Assembly (NCBI GenBank): GCA_027294185.1
Contig: JAPUME010000131.1
Coordinates: forward strand, 1-6,962
Source of the DNA: Acidobacteriota bacterium
GTDB lineage: Bacteria > Acidobacteriota > Terriglobia > UBA7540 > JAPUME01
DNA: 6,962 nt
Reading direction: 5' to 3'
Shown here: positions 1-5,471 of the stretch, piece by piece
Position numbering within the stretch: position 1 is the first letter of the stretch
Layout of the letters: each line of letters starts with the position of its first letter
Made by a program: the position numbers and the translations under genes
The notes under the pieces: model-generated
What the model was told of the DNA's origin: nothing
The model's input: only the letters and a program-made list of their open reading frames with translations
The model's database searches: none

Positions 1-2
1 GA

Positions 3-53
3 ATTCTTGCGGCGTTAATCGCGCAGATATTCGAAAGTCTCAGGAGTCATTAA
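3..53 (+). CDS. C-terminal end of an unidentified upstream gene (5' truncated)
   Basis: One frame entering from the left edge reads ILAALIAQIFESLRSH and stops at TAA 51-53, three bases before the TTG start of atpB. The piece is hydrophobic and ends in a short polar tail, as a small membrane protein would. In many bacteria a small membrane protein of the AtpI/AtpZ type precedes atpB, so that is the natural guess, but sixteen residues cannot identify a family. Another frame stops at 16-18 and the third runs on into atpB, so this frame was chosen on hydrophobicity and its tight junction with atpB. Confidence 0.35.
   Translation: MLAALIAQIFESLRSH
42..46 (+). promoter_or_regulatory. Ribosome binding site of atpB
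   Basis: AGGAG lies ten bases upstream of the TTG codon at 57-59. No ATG or GTG is suitably placed nearby in frame, and the next in-frame ATG (192-194) would remove about 45 residues. This site is the main support for a TTG start. Confidence 0.6.
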
Positions 54-56
54 GCT

Positions 57-803
57 TTGGAACACGCAGCCGGACCGCTCTGGTTCACGGTTTTATTGAA
101 TAAACTGCTCGCCGCTCCTGTCGCAGGAGGTCTCCACGCGCTGGGCATTGAAGTGGAGCACCCCGCGGCTCCCATCCCCGACCACATCGCCATGCAGGTG
201 CTGGTCCTATTCATCCTGTTTGCGGGAGCGTTCACGCTTCGCCGCCGGCTCTCGGTAACCCAGCCGGGGAAATTTCAACAGGTCATGGAAGTTGTGATTC
301 AATTCCTGCGCTCCCTGGTGGATGAGATTGTTGGTCCAGTGGGCCGAAAGTATTTGCCTCTGCTGGGAACGATCGGTCTTTTTATCGTGGTAATGAACTT
401 GATGGGGCTTGTGCCGGGATTTTCAACCCCCACAGCGTATGCGGCTGTGCCGTTCGGGCTTTCGCTTGTGGTGGTGGGAATCTATCTGTTTGCGGGCGTC
501 CATCATCATGGGTTTTTGGGATATATGAAGAGCTTGTGTGGACCTCTGTTGGTTATGACTCCGCTGTTTTTTGTTCTTGAATTGGGTGTGCCTTTAATTG
601 CGAGGCCTCTGTCCCTAACCGCGCGGCTCTGGGCGAACATGAATGTGGGAACCGTTTTGGAACACGAATTCGCCAAATTGGTTCCTATTCTTGTTCCCGC
701 CATCTTTATGGGTCTCCACGTCGTCGTGGCAATGATTCAGGCATACATCTTTATTTTGCTGCCATGCGTTTATCTCGGCATGGCCGTTTCTGAAGAGCAT
801 TAA
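57..803 (+). CDS. atpB: F-type ATP synthase subunit a
   Basis: Subunit a of the membrane Fo sector; it forms the two ion half-channels beside the c-ring in the cytoplasmic membrane. The 248-residue product is within the usual length. The essential stator arginine is R190 in SLTARLWANMNVG, with N194 after it. H221 and Q228 lie seven apart in LHVVVAMIQAYIF, matching E. coli H245 and Q252. The position of E. coli E219 is threonine (T199) here. Membrane segments are visible at about 46-62, 99-120, 132-148, 162-183 and 208-246, and the MAVSEEH end resembles the E. coli terminus. The TTG start keeps an N-terminal stretch (LWFTVLLNKLL, residues 8-18) that I recall from acidobacterial homologues. atpE follows after 94 bases. 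GC content is low in the 3' half (about 45% by hand count) compared with its neighbours. The assignment is secure; the exact start is less so. Confidence 0.96.
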   Translation: MEHAAGPLWFTVLLNKLLAAPVAGGLHALGIEVEHPAAPIPDHIAMQVLVLFILFAGAFTLRRRLSVTQPGKFQQVMEVVIQFLRSLVDEIVGPVGRKYLPLLGTIGLFIVVMNLMGLVPGFSTPTAYAAVPFGLSLVVVGIYLFAGVHHHGFLGYMKSLCGPLLVMTPLFFVLELGVPLIARPLSLTARLWANMNVGTVLEHEFAKLVPILVPAIFMGLHVVVAMIQAYIFILLPCVYLGMAVSEEH

Positions 804-843
804 TTTTGATTTTCTCCGCCAGCGTGAGCCTTGCCTGTAAGAG

Positions 844-862
844 GGGTGGCAGGGAACCACCC
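844..862 (+). promoter_or_regulatory. Hairpin in the atpB-atpE spacer
   Basis: GGGTGG (844-849) pairs perfectly with CCACCC (857-862) around a seven-base loop (CAGGGAA). It lies 41 bases after the atpB stop and ends 21 bases before the atpE ribosome binding site. No T-run follows, so a terminator is unlikely. Inference: it may mark an mRNA processing or stability element that lets the c subunit, needed in many copies per complex, be made in excess over subunit a. No function is demonstrated. Confidence 0.4.
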
Positions 863-883
863 ACTGATGGAAATTCACTCCGC

Positions 884-890
884 AAAGGAG
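884..890 (+). promoter_or_regulatory. Ribosome binding site of atpE
   Basis: AAAGGAG, a strong Shine-Dalgarno sequence, lies seven bases before ATG 898. It selects that ATG over the out-of-frame ATG at 894-896. Its GGAG could pair with CTCC at 878-881 in a weak four-base stem. Confidence 0.75.
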
Positions 891-897
891 CAGATGA

Positions 898-1218
898 ATG
901 AAACGTACAATAGTAGGTTTTCTAGCGGTGATGGGAGCCGCTTTGTTGGCGACGCCCGCCTATGCGCAGGAGGCTGCCGGTGGAGCAGCTTATTCCACCG
1001 TCAATTGGGTCGCCCTGACTGCCGGTTTTTCAATGGCCATTGCCTCGGCGGTGTGCGGCCTTGCTCAGGGAAGAGCTGTGGCGGCCGCCTGCGAGGGGGT
1101 AGCGCGCAACCCGGGCGCAAGACCCGGCATTCAATTTTTCCTGATCTTAGGTCTGGTGCTGATTGAGTCGCTGGCCCTTTATACCTTCGCGATCATCTTC
1201 GCCGTTGTCGCGGCCTAG
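898..1218 (+). CDS. atpE: F-type ATP synthase subunit c with N-terminal leader
   Basis: Subunit c forms the rotating membrane ring of F-ATP synthase. The 106-residue product exceeds the usual 75-90 because of a leader: basic start (MKR), hydrophobic core at about 5-19, then TPAYA-QE, a plausible signal peptidase site after A23. Two membrane helices follow (about 36-62 and 78-105), joined by the polar loop ARNPGARPG (69-77). E90 in helix 2 is the ion-carrying carboxylate. Aligned without gaps to Ilyobacter tartaricus c from memory (offset 25), Q57, E90, S91 and Y95 match the sodium ligands Q32, E65, S66 and Y70, but L92 replaces T67, so ion specificity is unclear. The helix 1 glycine motif is degenerate (S50, V52, G54, A56, G58). 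The gene follows atpB and has a strong ribosome binding site. No atpF follows, so the operon is split. Confidence 0.95.
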   Translation: MKRTIVGFLAVMGAALLATPAYAQEAAGGAAYSTVNWVALTAGFSMAIASAVCGLAQGRAVAAACEGVARNPGARPGIQFFLILGLVLIESLALYTFAIIFAVVAA

Positions 1219-1252
1219 TCGAAACACAGATGCAAGGCCCAAATCCTTTTTC

Positions 1253-1283
1253 AGGGTGCGTAGGGTTTCTTCTTGCGCACCCT
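1253..1283 (+). terminator. Possible transcription terminator after atpE
   Basis: AGGGTGCG (1253-1260) pairs perfectly with CGCACCCT (1276-1283). The stem extends inward to twelve pairs, two of them G-T, around the seven-base loop 1265-1271. It starts 34 bases after the atpE stop. The T-run is poor: only TTTT at 1290-1293, six bases beyond the stem, so this is an imperfect intrinsic terminator. The opposite strand has an A-run after the stem, so it is unlikely to end leftward transcription. Position and stem strength favour the end of the atpB-atpE transcript. Confidence 0.5.
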
Positions 1284-1323
1284 CGAACCTTTTCCGCTTG
1301 TATGAGAGTCTCCTCCCTGTTGG

Positions 1324-1351
1324 GTTGACCTCACCACTGTGTTGAGGTAAC
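1324..1351 (+). promoter_or_regulatory. Inverted repeat upstream of the alcohol dehydrogenase
   Basis: GTT-G-ACCTCA (1324-1333) pairs with TGAGGTAAC (1343-1351), nine pairs with one bulged G (1327), around a nine-base loop. It overlaps the candidate -35 elements for the downstream gene and ends 27 bases before its ATG. It could be an operator for a dimeric repressor or activator, or a chance repeat. No regulator gene is present in the window. Confidence 0.35.
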
Positions 1352-1370
1352 AATTCTCTTGCCCTATGAG
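1342..1370 (+). promoter_or_regulatory. Candidate promoter of the alcohol dehydrogenase gene
   Basis: TTGAGG (1342-1347) and TATGAG (1365-1370) each match the sigma-70 consensus at four of six positions, with the ideal 17-base spacing. Transcription would then begin almost at the ATG (1379), giving a nearly leaderless mRNA, which fits the lack of a Shine-Dalgarno sequence in front of this gene. An alternative is TTGACC (1325-1330) with AACAAT (1349-1354), spacing 18, giving a leader of roughly 15-20 bases. Both are weak matches judged by eye. Confidence 0.3.
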
Positions 1371-1378
1371 TTGATTTC

Positions 1379-2386
1379 ATGAGAGCTGCCGTTCTTGAAC
1401 AAGCCGGGTCTCCATTGGTGATTCGAGACGTGCCTCGCCCCGAGGTGGGTCCGGGTGAAATCCTGTTGCGGGTGCGCGCCTGCGGCGTCTGCCATACCGA
1501 TCTTCATTTGGCGGCGGGCGATTGGCGATTGCCGAAGCTGCCGCTCGTTCCCGGCCACGAGGTGACGGGGATTATTGAGCAAGTGGGCGCGGAAGTTCAG
1601 GAACTCAAAGCGGGCGACCGCGCCGGGATACCCTGGATTTATTGGAGCTGCGGCAGTTGCGAGTATTGCCTCGCGAACAACGAACCGCTGTGCAGCAAAC
1701 TTCAGGTGACCGGCTATACCGTCGATGGCGGGTACGCTGAATACCTGAAGGCTCCTGCGACCCACTGCATCCCCCTGCCCGAGGGAATCGACTTTGTCTC
1801 CGGCGCACCGCTTTACTGTGCGGCGCTGACCACTTATCGCGCCCTGAAGATTTCCGGCGCGCGCCTAGGCCAGACCGTCGCCATCTGGGGGGTGGGAGGG
1901 CTCGGTCACTACGCGGTCCAAATTGCCCGCGCCATGGGATTGCGAGTTATTGCCGTGGACATCCTGGAATCGAAGCTCGATTTTGCCCGTGAGCTGGGCG
2001 TCGATTTTACGGTCAACGCAAAAGAGAAGGATTCCGTGAAGACCATCAAGAAGGCCGGCGGCGCAGATGTAGTCATCAACCTGGCGCCGAGGGCTGCGGC
2101 CATCGAGCAGGGTTTCCAGACCTTGCGACGGGGCGGAGCACTGGTGCTGGTGGGCCTGCCGCCGGGGAACTTTACTCTGCCCATCTTCACGACGGTTGCC
2201 AAGGGAATCCGGATTTTGACTGCCGCGGTAGGTACGCGCCAGGATTTACGAGAAGTGTTGAGCCTGGCGGCGGAAAAGAAGATCCACTCGGTCTGCGAGA
2301 CGGTCCCGCTGGAGGAGGTGAATTCTGTCTTCCGCCGCATGGAGGAGGGGCAAATCACCGGGCGTGTTGTTATCGAGTTTCCTTAA
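1379..2386 (+). CDS. adhP: Zinc-dependent alcohol dehydrogenase, AdhP-like
   Basis: A medium-chain dehydrogenase/reductase that interconverts primary alcohols and aldehydes with NAD(H), presumably in the cytoplasm. The 335-residue length is typical. Catalytic zinc ligands are C36 (in CGVCHTDLH), H60-E61 (in PGHEVTG) and C147. The structural zinc cysteines C91, C94, C97 and C105 are all present. The Rossmann motif GVGGLG is at 171-176, and D194 at the end of strand 2 (VIAVDI) favours NAD over NADP. The segments VGTRQDL and MEEGQITGRVVIEF match E. coli AdhP closely from memory. Natural substrate is not deducible. ATG 1379 is chosen because the MRAAVLE start fits the family, although no clear ribosome binding site precedes it. 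The gene stands alone: it follows the atpE terminator-like hairpin and converges on nuoN after 18 bases. Confidence 0.93.
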   Translation: MRAAVLEQAGSPLVIRDVPRPEVGPGEILLRVRACGVCHTDLHLAAGDWRLPKLPLVPGHEVTGIIEQVGAEVQELKAGDRAGIPWIYWSCGSCEYCLANNEPLCSKLQVTGYTVDGGYAEYLKAPATHCIPLPEGIDFVSGAPLYCAALTTYRALKISGARLGQTVAIWGVGGLGHYAVQIARAMGLRVIAVDILESKLDFARELGVDFTVNAKEKDSVKTIKKAGGADVVINLAPRAAAIEQGFQTLRRGGALVLVGLPPGNFTLPIFTTVAKGIRILTAAVGTRQDLREVLSLAAEKKIHSVCETVPLEEVNSVFRRMEEGQITGRVVIEFP

Positions 2387-2404
2387 AGGGCAGGCGTAGG
2401 GGGT

Positions 2405-3856
2405 TTAGGGAAGAGGAATCGCGGCCACGGTCTTTGAAAGGAACCAGCCGGGAAGAATTCCCAGATAGAGTGTTCCGAGGACACTCAGAGCCAGCGCCGC
2501 GCCCAGCGCCCAGGGTATCGACTCAGTGGGCGCGGGACGCGGGCCTTCCCGCATGTACATCATCACCACGACGCGAAGATAGTAGTAGACCGACACCGCG
2601 CTATTGAGCATTCCCAGGATCGTCAACCCGATCAACCCCGAATTGACCGCCGCCGAAAAGAGGTAAAACTTTCCGAAGAATCCCGCCGTCAGAGGGATTC
2701 CCGTCAGGGAAAGCATGAAGATGGCGAGGCAGGCGGCCAGTGCCGGACGTTCGCGGCTGAGTCCCGTGAAGTCCTCCAGCCGCACCCACCGATCACCTTT
2801 CCCCGCCAGATGCGCCACCACGGCGAATGCGCCCAGGTTCATCAGAGAGTAGGCTACCAGGTAGAACATGACCGCCGCGCGTCCCTCGGGGGTCCCCGAG
2901 GCAAAGCCGACCAGGATGTAGCCTGCGTGGGCGATGGAAGAGTAGGCGAGAAGCCGCTTGATGTTGGTCTGAACAAGTGCCGCAAAATTGCCGAACGTCA
3001 TCGTAAGGGCGGCGGAGATCCACAGGATCCAGAATCCAGTCTCGCCGGTCGGCTCAAATACGGCGAGGGCGATGCGCAGGAATACGGCGAAGGCGGCTGC
3101 CTTGGGACCGGCGGAGAGGAAGGCGGTGACCGGGGTCGGCGCTCCTTCGTAGACGTCCGGCGTCCAAACCTGGAATGGCACACAGGAGACTTTGAAGGCC
3201 AGGCCGACGAACATAAGAATCATTGCCACCAGAGCCAGCCGGGTTGCTCCTAAGGGCGTCTGTAGCCGGTCGGCCAGAATCGTCAGGTTCGTGGTGCCGG
3301 TCAACCCGTAAACGAAAGCGATGCCGTAGAGGAAAAACGCTGTGGCAAAGGAGCCGAGCAGGAAGTATTTCAGTGAGGCTTCATTCGAAAGGGAGTCCTG
3401 GCGACGATAACCTGCCAGGATATAGGTTGAGATGGATGACATCTCAAGACCGAGAAAGACCACGATCAGCTCGGCCGAGGCAACCATCAAGCCCATCCCG
3501 ACCGTGCCGAACAGGATCAGCGCGTAGAACTCGCCCGGCGGAAATCCTTCCCGCTCGACGTAGCCGAGGGAACTGAGCAGGGTGAGCGCGGCGATGGCCA
3601 GCAGCAAGAAACGGAAGTAGACGCTGAATGCGTCCCCGAGGATCATCCCACCAAATGCCGTGCCCGTCTGGCCGGCCATGAGAACGGTTGCCGCCGCTGC
3701 GGCACCGGTCCCCACCAGCGCCACAATCCCCAGCCATTTTCTTCGCGATGGCCGAAGAAACGGGTCGGTCACCATAATGAGAATAGCGAAGCCTGCCAGG
3801 ACAAGCTCCGGCAAGATCAGCATCAGGTCCGCGCTTTGAACCGGTGAAGTTGACAT
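2405..3856 (-). CDS. nuoN: NADH-quinone oxidoreductase subunit N (complex I)
   Basis: Antiporter-like proton-pumping subunit of complex I in the cytoplasmic membrane, 483 residues, highly hydrophobic with about 14 membrane helices. Numbered from the ATG at 3856: E138 in FLGLEMSS, K222 in AFKVSCVPFQVW, K252 in SAGPKAAA and K396 in GFFGKFYLF match E. coli NuoN E133, K217, K247 and K395. K300 lies in the conserved NIKRLLAYSSIAHAGY stretch. The subunit N lysine (GKF) where NuoM has glutamate separates the two paralogues. A TTG lies directly before the ATG, but the ATG sits better behind the AGG at 3866-3864. The start is four bases after the nuoM stop, so translation is probably coupled. It is the last gene of the operon and converges on the alcohol dehydrogenase, with no obvious terminator. 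Confidence 0.97.
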   Translation of the reverse strand: MSTSPVQSADLMLILPELVLAGFAILIMVTDPFLRPSRRKWLGIVALVGTGAAAAATVLMAGQTGTAFGGMILGDAFSVYFRFLLLAIAALTLLSSLGYVEREGFPPGEFYALILFGTVGMGLMVASAELIVVFLGLEMSSISTYILAGYRRQDSLSNEASLKYFLLGSFATAFFLYGIAFVYGLTGTTNLTILADRLQTPLGATRLALVAMILMFVGLAFKVSCVPFQVWTPDVYEGAPTPVTAFLSAGPKAAAFAVFLRIALAVFEPTGETGFWILWISAALTMTFGNFAALVQTNIKRLLAYSSIAHAGYILVGFASGTPEGRAAVMFYLVAYSLMNLGAFAVVAHLAGKGDRWVRLEDFTGLSRERPALAACLAIFMLSLTGIPLTAGFFGKFYLFSAAVNSGLIGLTILGMLNSAVSVYYYLRVVVMMYMREGPRPAPTESIPWALGAALALSVLGTLYLGILPGWFLSKTVAAIPLP

Positions 3857-3860
3857 CAAT

Positions 3861-5447
3861 CTACCTGGAACAGCAGCTTTCTATCGGACGAGGGACACCC
3901 TTCCCAATTCGCACGGGTAAGCTTGGCGTGTCTTGCCCCTGCACGTAATAGATTCGTGCGGAATCGAGCCGCGTGAGAATCTGCCTGGTCGTTCCGTCCA
4001 GCCTTCGCAGAAAAGGTTGAGGGTAGACGCCCATCCCCACAATCGCCACCGTGAGAACCGCGAGGATGAATACTTCCCGCGGTTTGCAGTCTCTCAATCG
4101 GCGGTTCTCTTCGTGGGTCACTTCCCCGAAAAGGACTCGTTGAATCATCCAGAGAAGATAGACCGCGGCAACCACGACCCCCAGGGCTGCCAGGACGCCG
4201 AAAAGCGTGCGCGCCTTGAACGCACCGAGGATGATCAGGAACTCGCCGACGAATCCGTTCAGCAGCGGCAGCCCGAGCGAAGAGAGCGCCACGAGGACGA
4301 AAAATGCGCTCAGACGGGGCATCGGCGTCGCAAGACCTCCGAAGTCCCGAATCAGTCGCGTGTGGCGGCGCTCGTAAAGCATACCGACCAGAATGAACAG
4401 CGCGCCGGTCGAGACCCCGTGGCTTGCCATCTGATAGATGGCTCCCTGGATTCCGTTCACGTTAAAGGCAAAAATGCCGAGAACGATGAAGCCGAGGTGG
4501 CTGACCGAAGAGTAGGCCACCAGCTTCTTCAAGTCCGGCTGCACCATCGAGACCAATCCGCCGTATAGAATCCCCACGATGGCCAGCACAGAGATGGTGG
4601 GTCCGTAAGCTTGCGCAGCTTCGGGAAACATCGGCAGGCAGAAGCGAAGCAGCCCGTAGGCTCCCGTTTTCAGCAGCACACCCGCCAGGATGACCGACCC
4701 TGCCGTCGGCGCTTCGACGTGCGCGTCCGGCAGCCAGGTGTGGAACGGGAACAGGGGGACCTTGATGGCGAAGGCGACAAAGAAGGCCAGAAACAGCCAG
4801 GTCTGCGCCGTTCCCGATAGCACGCTTTCCGGGCCGGAGACGCGGGTCAAGATGGTCTCCCAATCGAAGCTGCCGGTGACGTGATAGAGATAGATGATTC
4901 CGACCAGCATCAGCACGGAGCCCGCCATGGTGAAGAGAATGAATTTCACCGTGGCATAGATGCGGCGCTCGTGGCCCCAGATGCCGATCAGGAAATACAT
5001 GGGAATCAGCATCGCTTCCCAGAAGACGTAGAAGAGAAACAGGTCCAGCGCCAGGAAGACTCCGAGTGTCCCCGCTTCCAGCAACAGAAGAAAGAGAAAG
5101 AACTCCTTCGCCTGATGCTCGACCGACTCCCAGGAGGCCAGGATGGCCAGAGGAGTGAGGAAAGTGCTCAGCAGCACCATCAACAGGCTCAACCCGTCCG
5201 CGCCGATGAAGTAGTCGATGTGAGGAGAACTGATCCATGACGTGCGTTCCACAAATTGCATTCCGGGCTGATCCGGTGAGAATTTTGAAAAGGCCACGGC
5301 AGCCAGCACGAAGGCGAGAACGGAAAAAAGGAGCGCCAGCCAGCGGATCCGCCCGTGTTTTTCTCGGTTCATCAGCGCGATACTCACCGCTCCCACCACA
5401 GGGGTGAAGAGGATCGCCGTTAGCAGATGGTCTTGAATCCAGTCCAT
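3861..5447 (-). CDS. nuoM: NADH-quinone oxidoreductase subunit M (complex I)
   Basis: Second antiporter-like proton channel of complex I, homologous to Mrp-type antiporter subunits, 528 residues. Key charged residues are intact: E144 in VFWEAMLIPMY, K229 in AIKVPLFPFHTWLPDAH, K260 in LLKTGAYG and E402 in GFVGEF, equivalent to E. coli E144, K234, K265 and E407. Also typical are PDLKKLVAYSSVSHLGF (304-320) and ASHGVSTGALF (341-351). The glutamate at 402 marks it as M rather than L or N. After the last membrane helix (about 458-476) the protein carries a polar tail of roughly 50 residues ending in IESCCSR, somewhat longer than in E. coli (509 residues in total). ATG at 5447 lies 24 bases after the nuoL stop; the upstream sequence has only a weak Shine-Dalgarno match, so coupling to nuoL translation is possible. 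The nuoN start follows within four bases of its stop. Confidence 0.97.
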   Translation of the reverse strand: MDWIQDHLLTAILFTPVVGAVSIALMNREKHGRIRWLALLFSVLAFVLAAVAFSKFSPDQPGMQFVERTSWISSPHIDYFIGADGLSLLMVLLSTFLTPLAILASWESVEHQAKEFFLFLLLLEAGTLGVFLALDLFLFYVFWEAMLIPMYFLIGIWGHERRIYATVKFILFTMAGSVLMLVGIIYLYHVTGSFDWETILTRVSGPESVLSGTAQTWLFLAFFVAFAIKVPLFPFHTWLPDAHVEAPTAGSVILAGVLLKTGAYGLLRFCLPMFPEAAQAYGPTISVLAIVGILYGGLVSMVQPDLKKLVAYSSVSHLGFIVLGIFAFNVNGIQGAIYQMASHGVSTGALFILVGMLYERRHTRLIRDFGGLATPMPRLSAFFVLVALSSLGLPLLNGFVGEFLIILGAFKARTLFGVLAALGVVVAAVYLLWMIQRVLFGEVTHEENRRLRDCKPREVFILAVLTVAIVGMGVYPQPFLRRLDGTTRQILTRLDSARIYYVQGQDTPSLPVRIGKGVPRPIESCCSR

Positions 5448-5471
5448 AATCTTTTGGCTGCCCTGCCTTCT

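Larger units (their letters stand above)
1219..1378. other. Non-coding gap between atpE and the alcohol dehydrogenase
   Basis: The 160 bases hold the terminator-like hairpin (1253-1283), the inverted repeat (1324-1351) and the candidate promoter elements described separately. Short open frames here have no convincing start site or protein features. No tRNA cloverleaf or riboswitch core was recognised. Confidence 0.6.

Noticed and set aside
1..6. EcoRI site GAATTC exactly at the left edge, suggesting a cloning boundary
   Set aside because: GAATTC also occurs inside the window (for example near 665, 2321, 2455 and 5554), so the sequence is not a complete EcoRI fragment and the edge site is probably chance.
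831..1166. Plus-strand open frame overlapping atpE in another frame
   Set aside because: atpE in the neighbouring frame has the full family signature and the better placed ribosome binding site.
57..1218. Possibility that atpB-atpE belong to an N-ATPase (alternative sodium-type F-ATPase) operon
   Set aside because: The N-ATPase order continues with atpF, atpA and atpG after atpE and has its own small membrane subunits; here an unrelated gene follows.
2450..2462. Palindrome GGGAA-GAA-TTCCC near the end of nuoN
   Set aside because: Only five pairs with a three-base loop, inside coding sequence, and no T-run on either strand, so not supported as a terminator.
3933..4568. Plus-strand open frame of 211 codons opposite nuoM
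   Set aside because: Antisense shadow of a conserved membrane protein; the translation is rich in charged residues (His, Arg, Asp, Glu), the usual antisense image of hydrophobic codons.
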